Below are positions 34,482 to 43,328 of a stretch of 64,000 nt of DNA, one piece after another (the first letter of the stretch is position 1; each line of letters starts with the position of its first letter). The translations under genes were made by a program, and so were the position numbers. Location of the stretch: NCBI RefSeq assembly GCF_020410765.1, contig NZ_CP084541.1:5351001-5415000 (forward strand), written 5' to 3'. The notes beneath the pieces are model-generated. The model was not told the origin of the DNA. It searched no databases and worked only from the letters and a program-made list of their open reading frames with translations. Origin of the DNA: Streptomyces marincola (GTDB lineage: Bacteria > Actinomycetota > Actinomycetes > Streptomycetales > Streptomycetaceae).

Positions 34482-36980
34482 ATGACGGCGGAGACGACAC
34501 CCACGACCGACAACGCCCCGGGCCCCGGCGGCGGTTACGCCGCGGCCCGGCTGCGCCTCCTCACCACGGAGGCGCGGCCGGGCCCGCCGCGCCGCGCCCA
34601 CCTCGCCCGGCTCACCGACCAGTGGCTCGCCGGCCTGTTCGACCGGGCCGCGCGCCCCGGCCGGGCCGCCCTGCTGGCCGTCGGCGGCTACGGCCGCGGC
34701 GAGCTGTCCCCGCGCAGCGACCTCGACCTGCTGCTGGTCCACGACGGCACCGCGTCGCGCGCGGACATCGCCGCGCTCGCCGACCGGCTGTGGTACCCGG
34801 TGTGGGACCTGGGCATCGCGCTCGACCACTCCGTGCGAACCCCGACCGAGACGCACGCGGCCGCGGCGGCCGACCTGAAGGTCCACCTCGGACTCCTCGA
34901 CGCCCGGCACATCGCCGGGGACGCCGCGCTCACCGCGGACCTGCGCGCCGGCCTGCTCGCCCAGTGGCGCTCCCAGGCCCCCGCCCGCCTCCCCGAACTG
35001 CACGAACTCGGCCGCGAGCGCGCCCGCCGGCACGGCGAGCTGCCCTTCCTGCTCGAACCCGACCTCAAGGAGGCCAGGGGCGGCCTGCGCGACACCACCG
35101 CGTTGCGTGCCGTCGCCGCCTCCTGGCTCGCCGACGCCCCCAGGAGCGGCCTCGAAGCCGCCCGCGGCACCCTGCTCGACGTCCGCGACGCGCTGCACCT
35201 CACCACCGGGCGGGCCACCGACCGGCTCGCGCTTGAGGACCAGGACCAGGTGGCCGCGGCCCTCGGCCTGCTCGACGCGGACACCCTGCTGCGCCGCGTC
35301 TACGAAGCGGCCCGCACCGTCTCCTACGCCTCCGACGTCACGTGGCGCGAGGTCGGCCGCGTGCTGCGCGCCCGGTCCGGGCGCGGCCGGCTGCGCGGCC
35401 TGCTCGGCTCCCGCACCGCGCGGCGGACCGCACCGGCGGAGCAGCGCACCCCGCTCGCCGAGGGCGTTGTCGAGCAGGACGGCGAGGTCGTGCTCGCCCG
35501 CACCGCGCGCGCCGACCGCGACCCCGTGCTGCCGCTGCGCGCCGCCGCCGCGGCGGCGCAGGCCGGCCTGCCGCTGGCCCTGCCGGCCGCCCACGCGCTG
35601 GCCGCGGCCGACGCCGCGCTGCCCGTGCCCTGGCCGGCCGAGGCGCGCGAGCAGTTCGTCACCCTGCTCGGCGCGGGACCCGACACCGTTCCGGTCTGGG
35701 AGGCCATGGAGGCCGCGGGGCTGATCGCACGCCTGCTGCCCGACTGGGAACGCGTCCGCTGCCGCCCGCAGCGCAACCCCGTGCACCGCTGGACCGTGGA
35801 CCGGCACCTGGTCGAGACGGCCGTCCGCGCGGCGGCGCTCACGCGCCGCGTCGGCCGCCCCGACCTGCTGCTCGTGGCCGCGCTGCTGCACGACATCGGC
35901 AAGGGCTGGCCGGGCGACCACAGCGTCGCGGGCGCGACCATCGCCCGCGACATGGCGGCCCGCATCGGCTTCGGGGCCGCCGACACCGACGTGCTCGCCA
36001 CCCTCGTGCGCCACCACCTGCTGCTGATCGAGACCGCGACCCGGCGCGACCTGGACGACCCGGCCACCGTCGAGCACGTCGCCGAGGCCGTCGGCGACCG
36101 CTCCACCCTGGAACTGCTGCACGCCCTCACCGAGGCCGACGCGCTCGCCACCGGGCCCGCCGCGTGGTCGGGCTGGCGGGCCGCACTGCTCGCCGACCTC
36201 GTCGCACGCGTCGCCGCCCGGTTCGAGGAGGGCGCCGCGCCGGCCCGTCCCGCCCCGGCCGGCACCACGGTGGCCGGCGAACGGCTCGCGGTCGAGGCGG
36301 CGCGCACCGGCGCGCCCGTGCTCGCGCTGCGTCCGCGCGCCGATGAGGGGGCGGCCGACGAGGACGGGGGGCGTGCCGAGGAGCCGGAGCCGGTGGGCGT
36401 CGAACTGATCGTCGCCCTGCCGGAGCGGCCCGGGGTGCTGCCCGCCGTCGCCGGTGTGCTCGCCCTGCACCGGCTCACGGTGCGTTCCGCCGAACTGAGC
36501 GTCGTCGACCCCGTGGGCCAGGGGCCGGTGCTGCTGCTCGACTGGCGCGTGGCCGCCGAGTACGGCTCGCTGCCCCAGGCGGAACGGCTGCGCGCGGACC
36601 TGGTCCGCGCCCTCGACGGCGGGCTCGACATCGCGGCGCGGCTCGCGGAGCGGGAGGCCGCCTACCGCGGCCCGCGCCGCAGGACGCCGCTGACGCCGCC
36701 GCCGCGCGTGACCGTCGCGCCCCTGGGCTCGCGCGTGGCCACCGTGATCGAGGTGCGGGCACAGGACGCCCCTGGCCTGCTGTACCGCATCGGGCACGCC
36801 CTCGACGCGGCCGGGGTGGCCGTGCGCAGCGCGCACGTCAGCACGCTCGGCGCCAACGCCGTCGACGCGTTCTACGTGACCGCGCCGGGTGGCGAGCCGC
36901 TGCCGGCCGAGGAGGCCGCGGGGCTCGCGCGTGACCTGGAGCGCGCGCTGGCCGGAAGGTCCGCCGCCACCGCGGGCTGA
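34482..36980 (+). CDS. glnD: [Protein-PII] nucleotidyltransferase GlnD
   Basis: Modifies and demodifies GlnK according to glutamine. 832 aa. Domains in order: nucleotidyltransferase (GGYGRGELSPRSDLDLLLVH, near residue 70), GlnE-like helical region (PDLKEARGGLRD), HD phosphohydrolase (LLLVAALLHDIGKGWPGDHS, near 470), and two ACT domains (about 640-715 and 755-832). Last gene of the GlnR-controlled amtB-glnK-glnD operon. In Streptomyces the reaction on PII is adenylylation. Confidence 0.96.
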   Translation: MTAETTPTTDNAPGPGGGYAAARLRLLTTEARPGPPRRAHLARLTDQWLAGLFDRAARPGRAALLAVGGYGRGELSPRSDLDLLLVHDGTASRADIAALADRLWYPVWDLGIALDHSVRTPTETHAAAAADLKVHLGLLDARHIAGDAALTADLRAGLLAQWRSQAPARLPELHELGRERARRHGELPFLLEPDLKEARGGLRDTTALRAVAASWLADAPRSGLEAARGTLLDVRDALHLTTGRATDRLALEDQDQVAAALGLLDADTLLRRVYEAARTVSYASDVTWREVGRVLRARSGRGRLRGLLGSRTARRTAPAEQRTPLAEGVVEQDGEVVLARTARADRDPVLPLRAAAAAAQAGLPLALPAAHALAAADAALPVPWPAEAREQFVTLLGAGPDTVPVWEAMEAAGLIARLLPDWERVRCRPQRNPVHRWTVDRHLVETAVRAAALTRRVGRPDLLLVAALLHDIGKGWPGDHSVAGATIARDMAARIGFGAADTDVLATLVRHHLLLIETATRRDLDDPATVEHVAEAVGDRSTLELLHALTEADALATGPAAWSGWRAALLADLVARVAARFEEGAAPARPAPAGTTVAGERLAVEAARTGAPVLALRPRADEGAADEDGGRAEEPEPVGVELIVALPERPGVLPAVAGVLALHRLTVRSAELSVVDPVGQGPVLLLDWRVAAEYGSLPQAERLRADLVRALDGGLDIAARLAEREAAYRGPRRRTPLTPPPRVTVAPLGSRVATVIEVRAQDAPGLLYRIGHALDAAGVAVRSAHVSTLGANAVDAFYVTAPGGEPLPAEEAAGLARDLERALAGRSAATAG

Positions 36981-37055
36981 CCGCGGGGGCGGCGGGCGGA
37001 TACGCTGGAGGGCACCGCCGATCCGTCCGCCGATGTGTAAGGAACCGCCAGCGCC

Positions 37056-38585
37056 GTGTTCGACACTCTCTCCGACCGCCTTGCGGCAACGTTCAAGAAC
37101 CTCAGGGGCAAGGGCCGCCTGAGCGAGGCGGACATCGACGCCACGACGCGGGAGATCCGGATCGCCCTGCTGGAGGCGGATGTCGCGCTGCCGGTCGTGC
37201 GCGCGTTCATCAAGCAGGTCAAGGAACGGGCCCTGGGCGCCGAGGTCTCCCGGGCGCTGAACCCCTCGCAGCAGATCGTCAAGATCGTCAACGAGGAACT
37301 GGTGGCCATCCTCGGCGGCGAGACCAGGCGGTTGCGCTTCGCCAAGAACCCGCCCACCGTGATCATGCTCGCCGGCCTCCAGGGCGCGGGCAAGACCACG
37401 CTCGCGGGCAAGCTCGGCCGGTGGCTCAAGGCCCAGGGCCACACCCCGCTGCTCGTGGCCTGCGACCTCCAGCGGCCGAACGCGGTCAACCAGCTGTCCG
37501 TCGTGGCCGAGCGGGCCGGCGTCGCGGTGTTCGCGCCCGAGCCGGGCAACGGCGTGGGCGACCCGGTCAAGGTGGCCGAGGACTCCCTCGTCCACGCCAG
37601 GGACAAGCAGTACGACGTCGTCGTCGTCGACACCGCGGGCCGGCTCGGCATCGACGAGGAGCTGATGCGCCAGGCCGCGGACATCCGCGACGCGGTCGAG
37701 CCCGACGAGGTGCTGTTCGTCGTCGACGCGATGATCGGCCAGGACGCGGTCACCACGGCCGAGGCGTTCCGCGACGGCGTCGGCTTCGACGGCGTGGTGC
37801 TCTCCAAGCTCGACGGCGACGCGCGCGGCGGCGCGGCCCTCTCCATCGCGCAGGTCACGGGCCGCCAGATCATGTTCGCGTCCAACGGCGAGAAGCTGGA
37901 CGACTTCGACGCGTTCCACCCGGACCGCATGGCGTCCCGGATCCTCGGCATGGGCGACGTGCTCACCCTGATCGAGCAGGCCGAGCGCACGTTCAGCCAG
38001 CAGGAGGCCGAGAAGCTGGCGGGCAAGCTGGCGAAGGGCCCCAAGGAGTTCACGCTCGACGACTTCCTGTCGCAGATGGAGCAGGTCCGCAAGATGGGCT
38101 CGATCTCCAAGCTGCTCGGGATGATGCCCGGCATGGGGCAGATGCGCGAGCAGATCAACAACCTCGACGAGCGCGAGGTCGACCGCACCGCCGCGATCAT
38201 CAAGTCGATGACGCCGGGCGAGCGTGCCGACCCCAAGATCATCAACGGGTCGCGCCGGGCCCGCATCGCCCGCGGTTCCGGCGTCGACGTGAGCGCGGTC
38301 AAGGGACTCGTCGAGCGCTTCTTCGAGGCGCGGAAGATGATGTCGCGGATGGCGCAGGGCGGCGGCATGCCGGGGATGCCGGGCGTGCCGGGGCTCGGCG
38401 GGCCGGGCGGCGGCAAGCGCAAGGGCAAGCCGCAGAAGAAGGGCAAGGGCGCCAGGCGTTCGGGCAACCCGATGAAGCGCCAGGCCGACGAGCGCGCCGC
38501 CGCGCAGCGCGGCGATGGCACGGCGGTGGACCCGGCCGACTTCGAACTGCCCAAGGAGTTCCGGGACATGCTGCCGCCCAAGTAG
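37056..38585 (+). CDS. ffh: Signal recognition particle protein Ffh
   Basis: GTPase core of SRP that binds signal sequences and 4.5S RNA. 509 aa. N domain, then G domain with Walker A GLQGAGKTTLAGKLG near 107, DLQRPNAVNQL, DTAGRLGIDEEL and SKLDGDARGG; the C-terminal M domain is Met-rich (KMGSISKLLGMMPGMGQM) with the SGSG-like RNA-binding segment ARGSGVDVSAVKGL. The tail is Gly/Lys-rich. GTG start with AAGGAA ahead; 75 bases after glnD. Confidence 0.97.
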   Translation: MFDTLSDRLAATFKNLRGKGRLSEADIDATTREIRIALLEADVALPVVRAFIKQVKERALGAEVSRALNPSQQIVKIVNEELVAILGGETRRLRFAKNPPTVIMLAGLQGAGKTTLAGKLGRWLKAQGHTPLLVACDLQRPNAVNQLSVVAERAGVAVFAPEPGNGVGDPVKVAEDSLVHARDKQYDVVVVDTAGRLGIDEELMRQAADIRDAVEPDEVLFVVDAMIGQDAVTTAEAFRDGVGFDGVVLSKLDGDARGGAALSIAQVTGRQIMFASNGEKLDDFDAFHPDRMASRILGMGDVLTLIEQAERTFSQQEAEKLAGKLAKGPKEFTLDDFLSQMEQVRKMGSISKLLGMMPGMGQMREQINNLDEREVDRTAAIIKSMTPGERADPKIINGSRRARIARGSGVDVSAVKGLVERFFEARKMMSRMAQGGGMPGMPGVPGLGGPGGGKRKGKPQKKGKGARRSGNPMKRQADERAAAQRGDGTAVDPADFELPKEFRDMLPPK

Positions 38586-39131
38586 ACCCGTGCGCGGGGC
38601 GGGGGGCCGGGAGCCGTAGCATTCCCGCCATGACCAAGGCTTCCGCGCCCACCCCCAGGGCGGGCGAGGTCCCCCGCCGGTGCCGGGACGTCGTCGCCGA
38701 GGCCGAGCCGGCCGGCAGCGGACCGGTGGGCGGTACGACGGCCATCCGGCCGTACGGGTACGGCCTCCGGAGGCGGGTGCGGCGGGAGACGAACGCGCGC
38801 ACCACGGCGGTGGGCGCGCGCAACGCCTGCCTCCCGACGCTCGTCCCCCAGCCCCACCTGTCTCCGAAGCGCGCGGCACCGACGTGGTGCTCGGCCGCGA
38901 CGCGCCGGCGGAGCGTTTCACCGATGCCGTCAACACCCCCGCCCTCGAAGGGATGACGGGCGGCAGGGCGCCTCAACGGGGCACGGGCCGCGAGCCGGGG
39001 CAGAACCTCTCCCGCGCCTCCGGTACCGGATCGGTGCCGGAATCGGACGACGCCCCGGGCACCGCGGCCGTCGTGGGACGCTCCTCCTGAGCCACCGCAA
39101 GGGCGGCGAACTGACTGGTAGGTGCAAATTC
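38586..39131 (+). other. 546-bp region with a probable decayed gene
   Basis: No confident intact gene. A leaderless-type start (TAGCAT 38617-38622, 7 bases, ATG 38630) opens a frame to 38956. Codon bias is good only at first; from about 38870 a different frame has better third-position GC (GTDVVLGRDAPAERFTDAVN). See the separate entry. Confidence 0.45.
38630..39090 (+). pseudogene. Possible frameshifted gene remnant
   Basis: Frame 1 from ATG 38630 reads MTKASAPTPRAGEVPRRCRD and on for 108 codons with high third-position GC early on. From about 38870 the second frame (GTDVVLGRDAPAERFTDAVN, then PALEGMTGG...GTGREPG, stop near 39090) becomes the better one, with nearly every third base G or C. 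This pattern fits a gene broken by one or more indels. I cannot name the parent family. It could also be a short genuine ORF of 108 aa. Confidence 0.35.
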
Positions 39132-39791
39132 GTGGACTTGCCCCGGAATCGGAACACCTCGGGGGCTTCGCTCGTTAGCTACGACGTGAGCACGACACAA
39201 CCAGTTCCAGTACTCGCCGCCGAGCTGGCACACGCGTGGGCCGACATTCAACGGCACCACCCGGAGCTGCCTGACCTGGCCGCGCCCGAATCACTGATCG
39301 GGGAGTCCTCGTCCGCCTGCGGCTCCGAGCTCTCCTTCGAACGGCTGCTGCACGAGGCCGTCCACGGCATCGCCGCCGCCCGGGGGGTCAGGGACACCTC
39401 CCGGGCCGGGCGCTACCACAACCGGCGTTTCCTCGCGATCGCCGAGGAGCTCGGCCTCGATCACAGCGACGATCCGCATCCGAGCAGCGGTTTCTCGCTG
39501 GTCACGATGAACCCCGAGACCAAGCGGCGCTACCGGCCCACGGCCGAGCGGCTGCAACGCGCGCTCAAGGCGCATGTGGCGGCCACCGCGACCGACACGA
39601 AACGGAGTTTCCGCGGGCCCGCGGCCCGGCACGGATCCTCCGGCGGCGGTGTGCGCGTCAAGGCGGTCTGCGAGTGCGGGCGCAACGTCCGCGTCGTGCC
39701 GTCGGTGCTCGCGCAGGCACCGATCGTGTGCGGAGCGTGCAAGAAGCCCTTCCAGATCGCGGAGGCCATGACCGTGGCGGCCTCGGCCTGA
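39132..39791 (+). CDS. SprT-like zinc-metallopeptidase-fold protein, unknown role
   Basis: About 219 aa. HEAVH in FERLLHEAVHGIAAARG is an HExxH zinc motif, with RYHNRRFLAIAEELGL after it, as in SprT-like proteins. The C-terminal region has a cysteine pair group (CECGRNVRVV ... CGACKKPF), a probable zinc ribbon. Highly conserved in streptomycetes as I recall, but uncharacterised. GTG 39132 has a TAGGTG site ahead; GTG 39186 (VSTTQPVPVLA) is an alternative start. It stands alone between ffh and the rpsP operon. Confidence 0.8.
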   Translation: MDLPRNRNTSGASLVSYDVSTTQPVPVLAAELAHAWADIQRHHPELPDLAAPESLIGESSSACGSELSFERLLHEAVHGIAAARGVRDTSRAGRYHNRRFLAIAEELGLDHSDDPHPSSGFSLVTMNPETKRRYRPTAERLQRALKAHVAATATDTKRSFRGPAARHGSSGGGVRVKAVCECGRNVRVVPSVLAQAPIVCGACKKPFQIAEAMTVAASA

Positions 39792-39939
39792 CGGGCTATG
39801 GCAGAATTACCCGTTGAACTCGGCAGTCGCACAGGACCCCTCTCTCCTCCGGCTGGCGCGTCCACCGGACTTCCGGTTCCGCAACCCCACGCGGCCCGCC
39901 GGCGGTCCACCACGTCAACACGCAGGAGACACCACACTC

Positions 39940-40380
39940 GTGGCAGTCAAGATCAAGCTGAAGCGACTGGGCAAGATCCGTTCGCCGCACTACCGCATCG
40001 TCGTCGCCGACTCGCGCACGCGCAGGGACGGCCGGGCCATCGAGGAGCTGGGGCTGTACCACCCGGTGCAGAACCCCTCGCGCATCGAGGTCGACACCGA
40101 CCGCGTCCAGTACTGGCTGGGCGTCGGCGCGCAGCCGACCGAGCCGGTGCTCGCCATCCTCAAGGTCACCGGTGACTGGCAGAAGTTCAAGGGCCTGCCG
40201 GCCCCGCCGCCGATGAAGGTCGCCGAGCCGAAGCCGGACAAGCGCGTCCTGTTCGAGGCCGCGGCCAAGGAATCCGGTGGCGAGCCCCGGGGTGAGGCCA
40301 TCACTCCGAAGGCGAAGAAGGGCGAGAAGAAGGCCGACGCCGAGGCCGCCGCGGCCCCGGCAGAGTCGACCGAGGGCTGA
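39940..40380 (+). CDS. rpsP: 30S ribosomal protein S16
   Basis: 146 aa. The S16 core occupies residues 1-80 (VAVKIKLKRLGKIRSPHYRI; SRTRRDGRAIEELGLYHPVQ). A C-terminal extension of about 60 residues rich in Lys/Glu/Ala follows, longer than the 80-90-aa S16 of most bacteria but usual in actinomycetes. GTG 39940 with CAGGAGAC ahead; the frame is open upstream. First gene of the rpsP-khpA-rimM-trmD-rplS run. Confidence 0.96.
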   Translation: MAVKIKLKRLGKIRSPHYRIVVADSRTRRDGRAIEELGLYHPVQNPSRIEVDTDRVQYWLGVGAQPTEPVLAILKVTGDWQKFKGLPAPPPMKVAEPKPDKRVLFEAAAKESGGEPRGEAITPKAKKGEKKADAEAAAAPAESTEG

Positions 40381-40382
40381 CA

Positions 40383-40622
40383 ATGCTCGAAGAGGCCCTG
40401 GAGCATTTGGTGAAGGGCATCGTCGATCATCCCGATGAGGTCCAGGTCGCCTCGCGCACCCTGCGCCGCGGGCGGGTCCTTGAGGTCCGGGTCCACCCCG
40501 AGGACCTCGGCAAGGTGATCGGCCGCAACGGCCGGACCGCGCGTTCGCTGCGCACGGTCGTGGGCGCACTCGGCGGCAAGGGCATCCGTGTCGACCTCGT
40601 CGACGCGGACGAGATCCGCTGA
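40383..40622 (+). CDS. khpA: KH-domain RNA-binding protein KhpA
   Basis: 79 aa, a single type II KH domain. The GxxG loop is IGRNGRT in GKVIGRNGRTARSLRTVVGA. It sits between rpsP and rimM, as in most Gram-positives, starting 2 bases after the rpsP stop. In firmicutes the KhpA/KhpB pair affects cell elongation through RNA binding; the role here is inferred. Confidence 0.93.
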   Translation: MLEEALEHLVKGIVDHPDEVQVASRTLRRGRVLEVRVHPEDLGKVIGRNGRTARSLRTVVGALGGKGIRVDLVDADEIR

Positions 40623-40703
40623 CCGCGTCACCGGTATCGCAACCAGGGCCGGAGCGGCGACAGCCGCCCCGGCCCTCGGTTTCTTTCTGAGAACGGACTT
40701 ACA

Positions 40704-41222
40704 GTGCACGTCGTCGTCGCGCGCATCGGCCGGGCCCACGGCATCAAGGGCGAGGTCACCGTCGAGGTCCGCACGGACGAGCCCGAGGTGCGGCTGGCCC
40801 CCGGGGCCGAGCTGACCACGGAGCCGCCGGAGGCGGGCCCGTTGACCGTGGAGGCGGCTCGGGTGCACAGCGGCCGGCTGCTGCTGCGGTTCGCGGGGGT
40901 GGCCGACCGCACGGCCGCCGAGTCCCTGCGCGACACCCTGCTGGTCGCCGAGGTCGACCCGGCGGAGCTGCCCGAGGACCCGGAGGAGTTCTACGACCAC
41001 CAGCTGCTCGGCCTCGACGTCGTCACCACGGACGGCACCGCGCTCGGCCGGGTCAGCGACATCGCCCACCTGCCGGGGCAGGACCTGCTGATCGTGGCGC
41101 GGCCCGAGGGCGGCGAGACGATGATCCCGTTCGTCGCCGAGATCGTGCCCGACATCGACCTCGACGCCGGCCGGGCCGTGGTGGACCCGCCGCCCGGTCT
41201 CCTCGACGGCGGCGACGCGTGA
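40704..41222 (+). CDS. rimM: Ribosome maturation factor RimM
   Basis: Assists 30S head assembly by binding S19. 172 aa. N-terminal VARIGRAHGIKGEVTVEVRT and C-terminal PRC-barrel (DHQLLGLDVVTTDGTALGRV; IPFVAEIVPDIDLDAGR) are characteristic. GTG start, 81 bases after khpA; trmD begins closely downstream. Cytoplasmic. Confidence 0.95.
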   Translation: MHVVVARIGRAHGIKGEVTVEVRTDEPEVRLAPGAELTTEPPEAGPLTVEAARVHSGRLLLRFAGVADRTAAESLRDTLLVAEVDPAELPEDPEEFYDHQLLGLDVVTTDGTALGRVSDIAHLPGQDLLIVARPEGGETMIPFVAEIVPDIDLDAGRAVVDPPPGLLDGGDA

Positions 41223-41286
41223 GGCGGTGCGCACGATGACCGCGGAGCCGGACGGGCCGGGAGAAGGGGACGCGCCGGGGCGCGGC

Positions 41287-42108
41287 ATGCGGCTCGACAT
41301 CGTCACGATCTTCCCCGAGTACCTGGACCCGCTCGGGGTCTCGCTCGTCGGCAAGGCCCGCGCGGCGGGGCTGCTCGACGTCCGGGTGCACGACCTGCGC
41401 GCCTGGGCGCACGACCGGCACCACACCGTCGACGACACCCCCTACGGCGGCGGCCCCGGCATGGTGATGAAGCCCGAGCCGTGGGGCGAGGCGCTGGACG
41501 CCGTGCTCGCCTCCGGCCCCGAGCCGCGGGGCCGCCCGCCCGTGCTCGTCGTTCCGACCCCGAGCGGGCGGCCGTTCACGCAGGAGGTCGCGCACGAACT
41601 GGCGGCCGAGCCCTGGCTGATCTTCACTCCGGCCCGGTACGAGGGCATCGACCGGCGGGTCGTCGAGCACTACGGGGCACGCCTTGAGGTGCGCGAGCTG
41701 TCCATCGGCGACTACGTGCTCGCCGGTGGCGAGGCCCCCGTGCTCGTCATGGTCGAGGCCGTCGCGCGCCTGCTGCCCGGGGTGCTCGGCAACGCGCAGT
41801 CGCACCGGGACGACTCCTTCGCGCCCGGTCCGATGGCCGGCCTCCTGGAGGGCCCCGTCTACACCAAGCCGCCCGAGTGGCGCGGGCGCGGGGTTCCCGA
41901 GGTGCTGGTCAGCGGCCATCACGGCCGGATCGCGCGGTGGCGCCGCGACGAGGCGCTGCGCAGGACCAGCGAAACCCGGCCCGACCTGGTCGAGGGGGCC
42001 GACCCCGCGGCGTTCGACAAGCACGACCGCGCGACCCTGTCCGCCCTCGGCTGGCGGCAGGGACCGGACGGCCGATTTGGGCGCCCGTCGGCGGACGTGG
42101 AAGAATAG
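41287..42108 (+). CDS. trmD: tRNA (guanine37-N1)-methyltransferase TrmD
   Basis: SPOUT enzyme making m1G37 in tRNA, which prevents +1 frameshifting. 273 aa from ATG 41287, which gives the family start MRLDIVTIFPEYLDPL. In-frame GTG 41227 or ATG 41236 would add 17-20 residues. Motifs: DDTPYGGGPGMVMKPEP, PARYEGIDRRVVEHY, SIGDYVLAGGEAPVLVM (trefoil knot SAM site) and GNAQSHRDDSF. Located between rimM and rplS as expected. Confidence 0.95.
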   Translation: MRLDIVTIFPEYLDPLGVSLVGKARAAGLLDVRVHDLRAWAHDRHHTVDDTPYGGGPGMVMKPEPWGEALDAVLASGPEPRGRPPVLVVPTPSGRPFTQEVAHELAAEPWLIFTPARYEGIDRRVVEHYGARLEVRELSIGDYVLAGGEAPVLVMVEAVARLLPGVLGNAQSHRDDSFAPGPMAGLLEGPVYTKPPEWRGRGVPEVLVSGHHGRIARWRRDEALRRTSETRPDLVEGADPAAFDKHDRATLSALGWRQGPDGRFGRPSADVEE

Positions 42109-42248
42109 GCCGCTGGCCCTGCCCGCATCCGGCGCGCGACCCTGCCACAGGGGGACCGCCGCCCGTCGGCGCGGCTGGGCGCACCCAATCCACCAGCACG
42201 ATCGTTTCCGCTGATGACCTGTGGCATCGGCGAGGAAAGCAGCAGGCC

Positions 42249-42596
42249 ATGAACCTCCTGGACAACGTCGATTCCGCGTCCCTGCGGGACGACATCCCGG
42301 CCTTCCGCCCGGGTGACACCGTCAACGTGCACGTGCGCGTCATCGAGGGCAACCGGTCCCGCGTGCAGCAGTTCAAGGGCGTCGTGATCCGCCGCCAGGG
42401 CTCCGGCGTCCGGGAGACCTTCACCGTGCGCAAGGTCAGCTTCGGCGTCGGTGTCGAGCGGACCTTCCCCGTGCACACCCCGGTCGTGGAGAAGATCGAG
42501 CTCGTGACCCGCGGCGCCGTCCGCCGCGCCAAGCTCTACTACCTGCGCAACCTGCGCGGCAAGGCCGCCAAGATCAAGGAGAAGCGGGAGAACTGA
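42249..42596 (+). CDS. rplS: 50S ribosomal protein L19
   Basis: 115-aa protein at the subunit interface. Diagnostic stretches: DTVNVHVRVIEGNRSRVQQF, FKGVVIRRQGSGVRETFTVR, VGVERTFPVHTPVVEKIELV and RAKLYYLRNLRGKAAKIKEK. A 140-base leader separates it from trmD and may carry its own promoter. ATG with GAAAGCAG ahead. Confidence 0.97.
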   Translation: MNLLDNVDSASLRDDIPAFRPGDTVNVHVRVIEGNRSRVQQFKGVVIRRQGSGVRETFTVRKVSFGVGVERTFPVHTPVVEKIELVTRGAVRRAKLYYLRNLRGKAAKIKEKREN

Positions 42597-42614
42597 CCCG
42601 CCCGCGCCGCCGGT

Positions 42615-42620
42615 TACGAT
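42615..42620 (+). promoter_or_regulatory. -10 box TACGAT of leaderless sipW mRNA
   Basis: TACGAT, 6 bases, then the GTG at 42627. No Shine-Dalgarno sequence. This would give the signal-peptidase cluster a promoter separate from rplS. Confidence 0.55.
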
Positions 42621-42626
42621 CGCGGC

Positions 42627-43328
42627 GTGACCGATTCCGACGCGCAGCCCCCGGAGCGCGACCGCCCCGCCGGACCGGTGAAGGTCTGGCTTCGGTGGTC
42701 GCGCTCCGTGCGTCTGTGGGTGGTGGTGGCGCTGAGCACGCTGGTGCTCTCGGTGCTCACCAGCACGTTCGTGATGCAGCCGTTCCTCATTCCCAGCGGC
42801 TCGATGGAGGCCACGCTCCAGGTCGGGGACCGGGTCATCGTGAACAAGCTCGCCTACCGCTTCGGTGGCGAGATCAGGCGCGGGGACGTCATCGTGTTCG
42901 ACGGCACGGGATCGTTCGTGGCCGGGGATTCGGACCCCGGCCTGTTCGGCCGCCTGCTGCGCGGGGCCGGCGGAGCGGTCGGGCTGGCCACGGGATCGGA
43001 GACCGACTACGTGAAGCGCGTCATCGGGGTCGGCGGGGACCGGGTGCGGTGCTGTGACGAGCGGGGCCGCGTCGAGGTCAACGGCGAGCCCCTGGCGGAG
43101 CCGTACCTGTACCCGGGGGACGAGCCCTCGCGGGTCGAGTTCGACATCGAGGTCCCCGAGGGGCGCCTGTGGGTGATGGGCGACCACCGTTCCGACTCGG
43201 CGGACTCCCGGGAGTACCTGGGGGCCCCGGGCGGCGGCACCGTGCCCGTCGACAAGGTGATCGGCCGTGTCGAGCTGATCGGCTGGCCGGTCGACCGATG
43301 GGGATGGCTGCGGTCGGCCCATGGGTGA
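42627..43328 (+). CDS. sipW: Type I signal peptidase (SipW-like, first of four)
   Basis: Membrane-bound Ser/Lys peptidase that removes signal peptides outside the membrane. 233 aa. Membrane anchor about residues 29-50; catalytic Ser59 in PSGSMEATLQVGDRVIVNKL; catalytic Lys in DYVKRVIGVGGDRV; box E GDHRSDSADSREY. There is no clear C-terminal anchor. First of four tandem paralogs 42.6-46.2 kb; overlaps the next by 8 bases. Confidence 0.94.
   Translation: MTDSDAQPPERDRPAGPVKVWLRWSRSVRLWVVVALSTLVLSVLTSTFVMQPFLIPSGSMEATLQVGDRVIVNKLAYRFGGEIRRGDVIVFDGTGSFVAGDSDPGLFGRLLRGAGGAVGLATGSETDYVKRVIGVGGDRVRCCDERGRVEVNGEPLAEPYLYPGDEPSRVEFDIEVPEGRLWVMGDHRSDSADSREYLGAPGGGTVPVDKVIGRVELIGWPVDRWGWLRSAHG

Noticed and set aside
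34200..38936. Very long minus-strand open frame (about 1578 codons) opposite glnK-glnD-ffh
   Set aside because: It is antisense to three well-identified genes and has His/Gly/Arg-rich composition expected of a complementary frame in high-GC DNA; no motif.
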